From Actinomycetes bacterium (GTDB lineage: Bacteria > Actinomycetota > Thermoleophilia > Gaiellales > Gaiellaceae): DNA of 53,287 nt. The translations under genes were made by a program, and so were the position numbers. Under the pieces are notes generated by a model, which had not been told where the DNA came from, did not search any database, and was given only the letters and a program-made list of their open reading frames with translations. Location: positions 1-53,287 of the forward strand of contig JANYJX010000030.1 in assembly GCA_025358355.1 (NCBI GenBank). Direction: 5' to 3'. Shown piece by piece: positions 19,602 through 27,786 of this stretch; within the stretch, counting starts at the first letter, position 1, and every line of letters starts with the position of its first letter.

Positions 19602-21467
19602 TTAGCTCCCGCCAGCGCGATGGAGTTGCGCGTAGATCGCCCTCGCGACTTTCTCCGGCAGGCCGGCAACCGCCTCGAGCTCCTCCTGCGTCGCCGCGAG
19701 GAACCGCTCAGCCGAGCCGAAGTGCTGCAGAATCGCGCGCCGTCGCGACGGCCCAACGCCAACGAGACCATCGAAGATCGACTCGAACGCCCTCGTATCG
19801 CGCCGCCGCCGATGATGCCCGACCGCGAAGCGGTGAGCCTCGTCACGGATCCGTTGCAGCAGCTGCAGGCCGGCATCGTGCGGGTCGAGCCGAATCGAAT
19901 CGGCGCGGCCCGGCACAAAGATCTCCTCCTCCCGCTTCGCGAGTGAGATCACTGCCACCCGCGGCGCGCCACCGCTCACACCGATCGCCTCCAACGCCGC
20001 AGCCAACTGTCCCTTCCCACCGTCGATCACGACGAGATTCGGCGCCGTGCCGAAGCTCTCGTCCGACGACTCCTGGCGCAGCCGCGCAAAGCGCCGCTCG
20101 ACGACCTGCGCCATAGACGCGAAATCGTCCTGCCCTTCCTGGCCGCGAACCGCGAACGACCTGTAGTGGGCCCGCTTTGGCTGCGCATCGACGAATACCG
20201 CCATCGAGCCCACGATCTCGCGCCCCTGCAAATTCGAGATGTCAAAGCACTCGATCCTCAACGGCAAGCTCTCGAGGTTGAGCGTTTCGCGCAGCTGCTC
20301 GAGCGCCTCCACGCGCCGCAGCCGCCGCTGCTCCGATCGCGACGCATCGGTCGCCAGCGCCAGCTGCGCGTTCTGGTCGGCAAGCTGAGCCAGCCGCCGC
20401 TTCTCGCCTCGCACCGGCACGCGCACCTCCACCTTCGAGCCACGCACATCCGAGAGGAACCGCGCAAGCGCGTCTGTGTCCCCCACGCCCGCGGGCACGA
20501 GCACCTCGGGCGGGACGCTCGGAGCGCCGCCGTAGTACTCGAGGCAGAACGACTCGAGGATCGTCGCCGCATCCTGCCCCGCAACGTTCTCGAGATGGAA
20601 GGCGTAGCGGTCGATGAGCCGCCCGTCACGCAGCGGGAACACCTGCACCGCCGCGCGGTCGGCCTCGATCGCCAGCCCGATCACGTCGACTGAGCCAACC
20701 GCCGGCCGATCCGCCCCCTGCCGCTGCGCCAGGCTCTCGATCGCGAACAGCCGGTTGCGGTAGCGCGCCGCATCCTCGAACCGCTCTTCGCTCGACGCCA
20801 CGCGCATCTGCCGCTCCAGCTCGCGCACGATCGGCCGCGTCTCGCCGGAGAGGAACTGGATCACGCCGTCGATCAGCTCCCGATAGCCGTCCTTCGAGAT
20901 GGCCGAGATGCACGGCGCGGTGCAGCGCTCGATGTGGAAGTCGAGGCAGGGAATCCCGGAGTGCCGCCCCGGTTTCGGCCCTTCGCACGGCCGAAACTGG
21001 AAGACGCGATTCAAGACATCCAGCGTCTCGCGCACCTTCTTCGCGTTCGCATACGGGCCGAAGTAGACGATGCCACGGCGATGCCGCTCGCGTGTGAACA
21101 TCACGCGCGGGTACTCGTCGGCAACCGTCACAGCGATGTACGGGAACGATTTGTCGTCGCGTAGCCGCACGTTGAACGGCGGGCGGTGGCGCTTCACGAG
21201 GTTCTGTTCGAGGTGCAGAGCCTCGGCTTCGCTCTGCGTCACGATCACCTCGAGGCGGGCGATCCGCTCCACGAGTTGCGGGATTCCGGGCCGAGAATCA
21301 TTGCCCGCGAAGTACGAACGCACGCGTGGCCGCAGGGATTTCGCCTTCCCTACGTAGAGGACGTCGTCGTCCGTGCCGCGAAAGAGGTAGACGCCAGGAC
21401 CGCGCGGCAGACTCGCCAAATCCTTACGAATCGGCGCGTCTTCCTTTGCAAAACCCTCGCCCACCAT
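19602..21467 (-). CDS. uvrC: Excinuclease ABC subunit C
   Basis: A 621-residue UvrC. It has an N-terminal GIY-YIG nuclease (GVYLFRGTDDDVLYVGKAKS), then a Cys-rich linker (GIPCLDFHIERCTAPC) and a UVR motif (EERFEDAARYRNRLFAIE) for UvrB contact. These are followed by the RNase H-like 5' nuclease (IECFDISNLQG, NLVVIDGGKGQL) and C-terminal helix-hairpin-helix (LVGVGPSRRRAILQHFGS). It makes the dual incision in nucleotide excision repair. The start is ATG at 21467; GTG at 21464 sits exactly 7 bases after TAGGCT and may be the real leaderless start. Confidence 0.95.
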   Translation of the reverse strand: MVGEGFAKEDAPIRKDLASLPRGPGVYLFRGTDDDVLYVGKAKSLRPRVRSYFAGNDSRPGIPQLVERIARLEVIVTQSEAEALHLEQNLVKRHRPPFNVRLRDDKSFPYIAVTVADEYPRVMFTRERHRRGIVYFGPYANAKKVRETLDVLNRVFQFRPCEGPKPGRHSGIPCLDFHIERCTAPCISAISKDGYRELIDGVIQFLSGETRPIVRELERQMRVASSEERFEDAARYRNRLFAIESLAQRQGADRPAVGSVDVIGLAIEADRAAVQVFPLRDGRLIDRYAFHLENVAGQDAATILESFCLEYYGGAPSVPPEVLVPAGVGDTDALARFLSDVRGSKVEVRVPVRGEKRRLAQLADQNAQLALATDASRSEQRRLRRVEALEQLRETLNLESLPLRIECFDISNLQGREIVGSMAVFVDAQPKRAHYRSFAVRGQEGQDDFASMAQVVERRFARLRQESSDESFGTAPNLVVIDGGKGQLAAALEAIGVSGGAPRVAVISLAKREEEIFVPGRADSIRLDPHDAGLQLLQRIRDEAHRFAVGHHRRRRDTRAFESIFDGLVGVGPSRRRAILQHFGSAERFLAATQEELEAVAGLPEKVARAIYAQLHRAGGS

Positions 21468-21470
21468 GGC

Positions 21471-21477
21471 TAGCCTA
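21471..21477. promoter_or_regulatory. Putative bidirectional -10 (TAGCCTA)
   Basis: The plus strand reads TAGCCT 9 bases before the ATG at 21486. The minus strand reads TAGGCT 4 bases before the uvrC ATG and 7 before the next-codon GTG. The two elements overlap by five bases in an 18-base gap between divergent genes. Confidence 0.4.
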
Positions 21478-21485
21478 TCCCGCAG

Positions 21486-22949
21486 ATGACAGGCCGACTC
21501 ATGGGCGGAATCGCAGCGCTCAGCGCCGCGATCGCAACGCTCGCATTCGCCCCCGCCGCACACACAGGCGGCCCGCAGATCTCGTTCGGCGCCGCCGAAG
21601 ACATCGTTCGGCAGGGCGATCCGGCTGTCGCACGGCAGAAGATGGCGCAGCTCGCGGCAGCCGGATTCCGCGCCGTCCGCATCACCTCACTGTGGGTTCC
21701 GCCCGCGACCGCGCCAACGCCAGGCGAGGTCACGACGATCGCGAACGTGGCGATGGCGGCGCAAGCGTACGGCGTGACCGTCTACGTCTCGGTCTTCGCC
21801 GCCGGCTCGAAGACCACGCCGCTCGGCCCCGACGCGATCTCGCAGTTCTCGCAGTACGCCGCATCGCTCGTCCGGCAGGTGCCCGCGATCCACAACGTGA
21901 TCGTGGGCAACGAGCCGAACCTCAACCGCTTCTGGCTGCCGCAGTTCAACCCCGACGGGACCGACGCCGCCGCGCCTGCCTATCTCGCGCTGCTCGCGCC
22001 CACGTACGACGCGATCAAGGCGGCGAACTCGACCGTCACGGTCTTTGGCGGCGCGCTCGCGCCACGCGGGGTCGACAAGCCAAACACCGGCCGCGACACC
22101 CACTCACCAACCGCCTTCATCCGCGATCTCGGCCTCGCCTACCGCGCCAGCGGCCGGCAGGCGCCGATTATGGACGCGTTCGCCTTCCATCCCTACGGCG
22201 AGGCGTCGAATGTCTCGCCCGACTTCGCGCACCCGAACTCGACCGCGATCGGCCTCGCCGACTACGACAAGCTCGTCGCGCTGCTCGCGACAGCCTTCGA
22301 CGAAACAGCCCAGGCCGGATCGTCGCTGCCGATCCTCTACGACGAGTACGGCGTCGAGTCGACACCTCCCTCCGGTAAGGCGTCGCTCTACACCGGAGCC
22401 GAGCCGACGACTACGCACCCCGTCGACGAGACGATCCAGGCGGCGACCTACGCACGCGCGCTCGGGCTGGCGTTCTGCCAACCGAACGTAATCGGGATGC
22501 TCCTCTTCCACACGCAAGACGAGGCCTCGCTGCCGAGCTGGCAGTCCGGCGTCTATTACGCCGACGGGACGCCGAAAGCGAGCTACTACACGATCCGCGA
22601 CGCGGTGCAGCGCGCTCGCGGCGGCTCGCTCGCGCGGTGCGACGGGCTCACACTCGACGTGACGCCGTCCGTGCTGCGCTTCCCGAAAGGCCCCGCGCTC
22701 AAGACCGGCAAGGCGGTCGTCGTGGCCGCGTGCCCGCTCGATTGCGCGATCACGCTCACGCTCGTCCGCACTGACGGCAAGACCGTGTGGACGCGTAAGG
22801 TCTACTCGCTCGCGGGTGTGACGACTCGCATCCCGCTCGGCAAGCTCCGCCCCGCCTCTGGCCAGTACGCGTTCAACGCGTCGACCGAGCAAGCCGTGAA
22901 CCCCAGCGCGCCGAGCCTGCGCCAGGGCTCCACCTTTGCCATCCAGTAG
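21486..22949 (+). CDS. Secreted glycoside-hydrolase-like protein (GH5/GH39-type barrel)
   Basis: A 487-residue protein with a signal peptide (residues 1-27, ending FAPAAHTGG). The catalytic-type barrel has VGNEPNLNRFW, where Glu would be the acid/base, and LPILYDEYGVES, where Glu would be the nucleophile, plus AFAFHPYGE. The last about 110 residues look like a beta-sandwich. The fold suggests a retaining beta-glycosidase acting outside the cell; the substrate is unknown. No carbohydrate transporter is adjacent. Confidence 0.78.
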   Translation: MTGRLMGGIAALSAAIATLAFAPAAHTGGPQISFGAAEDIVRQGDPAVARQKMAQLAAAGFRAVRITSLWVPPATAPTPGEVTTIANVAMAAQAYGVTVYVSVFAAGSKTTPLGPDAISQFSQYAASLVRQVPAIHNVIVGNEPNLNRFWLPQFNPDGTDAAAPAYLALLAPTYDAIKAANSTVTVFGGALAPRGVDKPNTGRDTHSPTAFIRDLGLAYRASGRQAPIMDAFAFHPYGEASNVSPDFAHPNSTAIGLADYDKLVALLATAFDETAQAGSSLPILYDEYGVESTPPSGKASLYTGAEPTTTHPVDETIQAATYARALGLAFCQPNVIGMLLFHTQDEASLPSWQSGVYYADGTPKASYYTIRDAVQRARGGSLARCDGLTLDVTPSVLRFPKGPALKTGKAVVVAACPLDCAITLTLVRTDGKTVWTRKVYSLAGVTTRIPLGKLRPASGQYAFNASTEQAVNPSAPSLRQGSTFAIQ

Positions 22950-22963
22950 ACCCGTGGCGCGCG

Positions 22964-22969
22964 TACAGT
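22964..22969 (+). promoter_or_regulatory. Putative -10 TACAGT, leaderless start
   Basis: TACAGT ends 7 bases before the GTG at 22977, the spacing expected when transcription starts at the start codon. Confidence 0.5.
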
Positions 22970-22976
22970 TCGCCGC

Positions 22977-23687
22977 GTGAGCGAGCAGCCGACCTATGAG
23001 CGCATCGAAGGCGCCCAGGTCGGCCAGTACGTCTCGTACCGCTTCTTCCACATCGACAGCGCGTGGCGACGACTGCCTACCGAGGAGCGCTCCGCCGGGA
23101 AAGAAGCGTTCGCCCAGGTCGTCGACGCGTGGTGCGAGCGGATGGAAGGGCTCCGCGCCTACACGACGACTGGCATCCGGCCCGAGACCGACTTCTTCCT
23201 CTGGCAGATCACCGAGCGCTACGAGGATCTCCTCGAGCTCGGCGCGGAGCTGAACAAGACGCCGCTCGCCGCCTGGCTCGATACGCCGCACTCGTACCTC
23301 GCAACGACGAAGCCGTCGGTCTATACGGACAAGAAGCGCATCCGCCAGGGCCGAGTCATCCCGCGCGATGCGCCGTATCTGGTCGTCTACCCGTTCGTGA
23401 AGCTCCGCCCGTGGTACTTCCTCACGTTCGAGGAACGTGCCGCCGCGATGCGCGAGCACGCCGAGATCGGCGCCAAATTCGTCACCGTGACGAACCACAC
23501 GACGTACTCGGTCGGGATCGATGACCAGGAGTTCATGCCGGCGTTCGAGTGCGAGGAGCCGGCCGACTTCCTGCACCTGATGCTCACGCTGCGCGAGACC
23601 GAAGCCTCACGTTGGACCGAGCGCGACACGCCGATCTTCGTCGGCAAGCGCACCGATATCCGCTCTGCGCTAGACGCACTCGGCTAG
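22977..23687 (+). CDS. Chlorite dismutase/coproheme decarboxylase family protein
   Basis: A 236-residue haem-binding Cld-fold protein: SVYTDKKRIRQG, VYPFVKLRPWYFLTFEERAA, then MREHAEIG, whose His is the likely haem ligand by family comparison, and a C-terminal FECEEPADFLHLMLTLRETE. Actinobacterial homologues act as the last enzyme of coproporphyrin-dependent haem synthesis (HemQ/ChdC), but other family members have different or unknown roles. No haem genes are adjacent, so the specific role is open. Confidence 0.82.
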   Translation: MSEQPTYERIEGAQVGQYVSYRFFHIDSAWRRLPTEERSAGKEAFAQVVDAWCERMEGLRAYTTTGIRPETDFFLWQITERYEDLLELGAELNKTPLAAWLDTPHSYLATTKPSVYTDKKRIRQGRVIPRDAPYLVVYPFVKLRPWYFLTFEERAAAMREHAEIGAKFVTVTNHTTYSVGIDDQEFMPAFECEEPADFLHLMLTLRETEASRWTERDTPIFVGKRTDIRSALDALG

Positions 23688-24056
23688 TCAGACGTAGCGG
23701 TGCTCGTCGCGCCACACGCGCCAACCGGCGTACGCGCAGGCGCCCAGCACGAGCACGGCGGCTACCGATTCGCGGCCTGTGCGATTGAGCCCGATCAGCA
23801 TCCCTAGGTCGAGTACGGCCAGCGCGATCGCGCCGTAAAAGACACGCTTCGAGTGATCTGCCCACGTCTCGATGTCGCTTCGCCGATCGCGCCAGACCAG
23901 GAACAGGAAGAACGCGACGGCGAGGAAGAACGCAATGCGCAACAGCCCGCCGACCGTCGCGAGCACGCGCTCGAGCGACAGCGCGACGATTGCCGCGGCG
24001 ACCACGGCGATGAGCGCAAAACCGCGGACCGTCGGGCTCGCGAGGAACCGCTTCAT
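23688..24056 (-). CDS. Small membrane protein, 122 aa, unknown
   Basis: Starts MKRFLASPTVRGFALIAVVA and has about four hydrophobic segments, the first at residues 11-28. A charged loop (RDRRSDIETWADHSKR) separates the two helix pairs. The ATG overlaps the stop of the upstream membrane-protein gene (ATGA), so the two are coupled. Its stop abuts the Cld-family gene convergently. I recognise no family. Confidence 0.65.
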   Translation of the reverse strand: MKRFLASPTVRGFALIAVVAAAIVALSLERVLATVGGLLRIAFFLAVAFFLFLVWRDRRSDIETWADHSKRVFYGAIALAVLDLGMLIGLNRTGRESVAAVLVLGACAYAGWRVWRDEHRYV

Positions 24057-24409
24057 GCGCCCGTCATGAACGCGCGTACCGCGAGCGCACCCGCAAGGCC
24101 CGTCATCACCGCGAACCACAGCAGCCGCTTCGGCCCCGCGGCAGGCGCGTAGAACCACGGTGCAAGCGCGGCGCCGAGCGCGAGCGAGCCGTAGAGGTAG
24201 TGCAAGCGGTGAGCCGCGCGGTGGTGGTCCGACAGCAGGAGGAGCCCCAGACCGACCTGCGCGACGAGCAACGTCTGCGCAATCGAGAGCAGGTGCGCCG
24301 TGAGCGGCCCCGCACCACGCTTCCGCCAGTAGAGCAGCCCGCCCCACAGCGCACCGGCCCCGCATGCCGCGAGGACTAAGACGGCGATGATCCGGTGTGC
24401 GGCTAGCAT
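24053..24409 (-). CDS. Small four-helix membrane protein, 118 aa, unknown
   Basis: ATG at 24409 begins MLAAHRIIAVLVLAACGAGA. Four hydrophobic helices follow, with SDHHRAAHRLHYLYG between the second and third; these histidines could bind metal or haem, but that is a guess. TAGGTT lies 7 bases upstream, supporting this start over longer frames. It is followed by the 122-residue membrane protein and divergent from the peroxiredoxin gene. Confidence 0.65.
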   Translation of the reverse strand: MLAAHRIIAVLVLAACGAGALWGGLLYWRKRGAGPLTAHLLSIAQTLLVAQVGLGLLLLSDHHRAAHRLHYLYGSLALGAALAPWFYAPAAGPKRLLWFAVMTGLAGALAVRAFMTGA

Positions 24410-24416
24410 CGGGGGA

Positions 24417-24422
24417 AACCTA
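24417..24422 (-). promoter_or_regulatory. Putative -10 TAGGTT, leaderless start
   Basis: On the minus strand TAGGTT is followed by 7 bases and the ATG at 24409. Confidence 0.5.
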
Positions 24423-24455
24423 CCGACCCTACGGACCTCCCACGGAGGAGAGACG

Positions 24456-24911
24456 ATGATCGAGGAAGGCAAGCCAGCTCCAGCGTTCTCGTTGACAAGC
24501 GACGCCGGCGAGACGATCACGCTGGAAGGGCTTCGCGGCAAGCCGGTCGTCCTCTACTTCTACCCCAAAGACGACACGCCCGGCTGTACGACGCAGGCTT
24601 GCGGAATCCGCGACGCGTGGGGTGAATTCGAGCGGCGCGGCGTGGTCGTGCTTGGTGTCAGCCCCGACTCCGAATCGTCGCACGTCACGTTCAAGGAGAA
24701 GTACGACCTGCCGTTCACGCTGCTCGCCGACCCCGATCATGCGACCGCTGAGGCGTACGGCGTTTGGGTCGAGAAGAAGAACTACGGCAAGACGTACATG
24801 GGGATCGAGCGGTCGAGCTTTGTGATCGACGCGGCCGGCAACCTGACGAAGATCCTGCGTCGCGTCAAGCCGGACGAGCACACGAACGCCGTGCTGAAGG
24901 CGCTCGGCTAG
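24456..24911 (+). CDS. bcp: Thioredoxin-dependent peroxiredoxin (BCP/PrxQ type)
   Basis: A 151-residue peroxiredoxin: YFYPKDDTPGCTTQACGIRD carries the peroxidatic Cys and, five residues on, the resolving Cys of the PrxQ arrangement. The thioredoxin-like core GVSPDSESSHVTFKEKY follows. It reduces hydroperoxides with thioredoxin in the cytoplasm. The ATG is preceded by the strong Shine-Dalgarno GGAGGAG, unlike its leaderless neighbours. It ends 54 bases before tRNA-Leu, convergent. Confidence 0.95.
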   Translation: MIEEGKPAPAFSLTSDAGETITLEGLRGKPVVLYFYPKDDTPGCTTQACGIRDAWGEFERRGVVVLGVSPDSESSHVTFKEKYDLPFTLLADPDHATAEAYGVWVEKKNYGKTYMGIERSSFVIDAAGNLTKILRRVKPDEHTNAVLKALG

Positions 24912-24935
24912 AGGGCCACCGCGACCCACAAGCGG

Positions 24936-24951
24936 GCGGGCTTCAGCCCGC
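24936..24951. terminator. Hairpin GCGGGCTTCAGCCCGC between convergent genes
   Basis: Seven-base arms around TC (six pairs with a four-base loop in RNA), lying between bcp and the convergent tRNA-Leu. There is no U-tract, so it is either a weak bidirectional terminator or a copy of a GC-rich palindromic repeat. Confidence 0.4.
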
Positions 24952-24965
24952 GGCCCGGAAGTGAG

Positions 24966-25049
24966 TGCGGATGAGAGGACTTGAACCTCCACGCCCTTAC
25001 GGGCACACGGACCTGAACCGTGCGCGTCTACCAATTCCGCCACATCCGC
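24966..25049 (-). tRNA. tRNA-Leu (anticodon CAG)
   Basis: An 84-base class II tRNA. The acceptor GCGGATG pairs with CATCCGC, and the D-arm contains TGGTAGACG. The anticodon stem CACGG/CCGTG encloses TTCAGGT, giving CAG, and the long variable arm is TGCCCGTAAGGGCG. The T-loop is GTTCAAGTC. Discriminator A; CCA not encoded. Confidence 0.95.
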
Positions 25050-25106
25050 GTGACAGCGGGCATTCTACCCGCGCACCTTCTGGGTGTTCCGCACGTCTCA
25101 CTCCAC

Positions 25107-27524
25107 ATGAGCAAACGCCTCGCCATCGTTGTTGCCTTCGCTGCCTGCCTGGTGGGATTCTCGACTTTGCGACATCACGGTCGAGCGGCGTCCGCGGCGG
25201 CTACGACCGAGGTGATCGTGACGCTCCGTCCGCCCGCGCTGGCGCGCGCGCGCGGTCGCGCAGCCACGCGTGATGTGGCGCGAGCGCAGGACGCGTTCGC
25301 GCGGTCGCTCCGGCGCGAGATCCCCGCGGCCCGAATCCGCTGGCGCTACCGCATCACGCTCGACGGCGCGGCTGTCGCGCTGCCCGAGCGCGACGTCGCG
25401 CGACTCGGCGCGCTTCCCGGCGTGCGCGACGTCTTCCGCTCTGGCCGCTACGTACTCGCGAGCGGCCCGGCCGGCGGCCAGATTGGCGCGCCGCAGCTGT
25501 GGGCGCCGGGTCTCGCGAACGCCGGCGAGGGGATCAAGATCGGGATCATCGACGGTGGCGTCGACCAGAACCACACGTTCTTCGACCCTGCGAGCTACAC
25601 GATGCCGGCCGGCTTCCCGAAGGGCCAGACGGCGTTCACGACTGCGAAGGTGATCGTCGCGCGCTCGTTCCCGCCTCCCGGCCCGACGACCGCGGCCGAG
25701 CGCGCGCCCTTCGATGCGAAGTCGTCGAGCTCCCAGCACGGCACGCACGTGGCCGGAATTGCGGCCGGCAACGCGAACACGCCGGCGACCGGCGGCACCT
25801 TGATCTCGGGCGTCGCGCCACGCGCGTACATCGGCAACTACCGGGCGTACACGATCCCGACCGACAGCGGTGTGGGCGAAGACGGCAACGCGCCCGAGGT
25901 GGTCGCCGCAATCGAAGCCGCCGTCGCCGACGGAATGGACGTGATTAATCTGTCGATCGGCGAGGCCGAGACCGAGCCTTCGCGCGACCCGATCGCTTTA
26001 GCACTCGACGGCGCTGCGGCGGCTGGAGTCATCCCCGTGGTCGCAGCTGGGAACGACTTCAGCGACTTCGGCCGCGGCTCGCTGACCTCCCCGGGCACGT
26101 CCGCGAAGGCAATCACCGTCGGCGCCGTCACGGCCAGCGACGACGTGAGCGGTGGTGTGATCGCCGACTTCTCGTCGTCGGGCCCCACCCCGCTCTCACT
26201 TCGCTTGAAGCCGGATGTCGCGGCGCCGGGAGTCGGGATCCTCTCCTCACTTCCGACCGGCTGGGGCGAACTGTCCGGAACGAGCATGGCCTCGCCGCAC
26301 GTGGCGGGCGGGGCGGCTCTCCTCCGTCAGCGCCACCCGGGCTGGACCGTTGCGCAGCTCAAGTCGGCGTTGATCGAGACTGGCGACGACGCGTGGGCGA
26401 GCGGTGGGCGCACGAGCCCGGCGCCTCCGACCCGCGCCGGCGGCGGCGTGATCGACCTGCCACGCGCCGACCAGCCGTTGCTGTTCACCGCGCCGAGCTC
26501 GCTCTCCTTCGGATTGATGCGCGCTGGCACGAGCGCAACCGCGGTGGTGTCGCTGAGCGACGCGGGTGGAGGAGCCGGCGCCTGGGCTGTTGCCGTTGAG
26601 CAGTTCGGCGCCGCCGATGGCGTCTCGGTGACGGTACCCTCGACCGTCGATGCGCCCGGCTCGCTCGGCATCGCCGTGGCGACAACTGCCGATGCGGCCG
26701 AGCGCGACGTCTCCGGCTACGTGATCCTGACGAAGGATGCGCAGACCCGCCGGATCCCGTTCTGGCTGCGCATCACCCGACCCGTTCTCGCGAGCGAGCC
26801 GTTCGTTGCGCTCGCTCGGCCCGGTTTGTTCAAGGCCGACACGCGCGGCGGCCCGAGCCGCATCACGACGTTTCGCTACCCCGAGGTGCCCGGCAGCTCG
26901 ACGTTGCCAGCGGCGCTGAACGGGCCGGAGCGCGTCTTCCGCGTCATGATCCCGCGCGGTGTCGCGAACTTCGGAGTCGCTATCGTCTCGGCCCGCCCCG
27001 GCGTCCTCGTCCAGCCGCGTGTGGTCACCGGCGTCGACGAGAACCGGTTGACGGGCTACGCGGGGCTGCCGCTCGTGCTCAATCCCTACCTCGCGAGCTT
27101 CAACACCGCCGTGCCATCCGCCGGCGCGCTCCTGCCCGCGCCTGGCCCCTACGCAATTGTCTTCGATAGCGCTTCGGCTGGCGGCGCCGGGCCGTTCACC
27201 TTCCGTTACTGGGTGAACGACGTGACGCCGCCGACGGCGCGGCTCCGGTCACGGAAGGTCGGACGCGGCATCCCGCTCGTCCTTCGTGTCGCCGACGCGC
27301 AGTCGGGGATCGACTGGCAAACGGCTTTCGCGCGCATCGACGGCGTCGGCCGCGAGATTACGTTCGCCAACGGCCAAGTTCGTGTCAGCATCCGCGGCCT
27401 CGCCCCGGGCCGACACCGGCTGCAATTCCAGGTCTCGGATTTTCAGGAGACGCGCAATATGGAAAACGTCGCTGCCATCTTGCCGAACACACGTCGGCTG
27501 CAGACAACGATCACCGTTCGCTAG
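25107..27524 (+). CDS. Secreted subtilisin-like serine protease (S8)
   Basis: An 805-residue protein starting at ATG 25107 with a signal peptide (MSKRLAIVVAFAACLVGFST); the open frame upstream runs into tRNA-Leu and is not coding. An I9-like propeptide spans about residues 35-115. The catalytic triad is Asp149 (GIIDGGVD), His211 (QHGTHVAG) and Ser393 (SGTSMASPHVAG), with the oxyanion Asn in AAGNDFSDFG. Beta-rich domains follow at about 455-560 and up to the C-terminus. Its role is probably extracellular proteolysis. It overlaps the convergent small gene by 4 bases. Confidence 0.93.
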   Translation: MSKRLAIVVAFAACLVGFSTLRHHGRAASAAATTEVIVTLRPPALARARGRAATRDVARAQDAFARSLRREIPAARIRWRYRITLDGAAVALPERDVARLGALPGVRDVFRSGRYVLASGPAGGQIGAPQLWAPGLANAGEGIKIGIIDGGVDQNHTFFDPASYTMPAGFPKGQTAFTTAKVIVARSFPPPGPTTAAERAPFDAKSSSSQHGTHVAGIAAGNANTPATGGTLISGVAPRAYIGNYRAYTIPTDSGVGEDGNAPEVVAAIEAAVADGMDVINLSIGEAETEPSRDPIALALDGAAAAGVIPVVAAGNDFSDFGRGSLTSPGTSAKAITVGAVTASDDVSGGVIADFSSSGPTPLSLRLKPDVAAPGVGILSSLPTGWGELSGTSMASPHVAGGAALLRQRHPGWTVAQLKSALIETGDDAWASGGRTSPAPPTRAGGGVIDLPRADQPLLFTAPSSLSFGLMRAGTSATAVVSLSDAGGGAGAWAVAVEQFGAADGVSVTVPSTVDAPGSLGIAVATTADAAERDVSGYVILTKDAQTRRIPFWLRITRPVLASEPFVALARPGLFKADTRGGPSRITTFRYPEVPGSSTLPAALNGPERVFRVMIPRGVANFGVAIVSARPGVLVQPRVVTGVDENRLTGYAGLPLVLNPYLASFNTAVPSAGALLPAPGPYAIVFDSASAGGAGPFTFRYWVNDVTPPTARLRSRKVGRGIPLVLRVADAQSGIDWQTAFARIDGVGREITFANGQVRVSIRGLAPGRHRLQFQVSDFQETRNMENVAAILPNTRRLQTTITVR

Positions 27525-27751
27525 CGCAGCCGATCGCTCTCGTCGATCGTGGGCAGCTCCGCGAGATCGCGCTCGACGCTGGCGACGAAGTCCTCGTCGT
27601 CGGTCTTTATCAGCCTGAGGCTTGCCTTGCGCTGCTCCCGCTCGCGACGCTTCCTCGCGTCCGCGCCAACCGCGGCTTGAATGCGCGACCACTCCGCAGC
27701 GACAACAAGCGCCGCAGCGAGCGCGACCAAGACGATCCACGGCCAGCTCAC
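27521..27751 (-). CDS. Small single-pass membrane protein, 76 aa
   Basis: GTG at 27751 begins an N-terminal membrane helix (WPWIVLVALAAALVVAAEW) followed by a highly charged cytoplasmic tail (ARKRREREQRKASLRL, ERDLAELPTIDESD). The start is supported by TACAAT 6 bases upstream on the minus strand. No family is recognised. It is divergent from the copper-protein gene and convergent with the protease. Confidence 0.6.
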   Translation of the reverse strand: MSWPWIVLVALAAALVVAAEWSRIQAAVGADARKRREREQRKASLRLIKTDDEDFVASVERDLAELPTIDESDRLR

Positions 27752-27757
27752 GGTTCG

Positions 27758-27780
27758 ATTGTAGACCGAGGAACTACGAT
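27758..27780. promoter_or_regulatory. Pair of divergent -10 elements, both leaderless
   Basis: Minus strand TACAAT (27763-27758) precedes GTG 27751 by 6 bases. Plus strand TACGAT (27775-27780) precedes GTG 27787 by 6 bases. Both promoters fit in a 35-base gap. Confidence 0.5.
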
Positions 27781-27786
27781 CCGGCC

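Noticed and set aside
22104-23576. 490-codon minus-strand frame
   Set aside because: Lies opposite the glycosidase-like and Cld-family genes, which have clear motifs; the translation is low-complexity Arg/Glu/Val.
24936-24951. Confident intrinsic terminator
   Set aside because: No U-tract follows the hairpin in either direction, so only a weak terminator or repeat call is justified.
25020-25106. Upstream start for the subtilisin gene
   Set aside because: It would run through tRNA-Leu; the signal peptide begins at ATG 25107.
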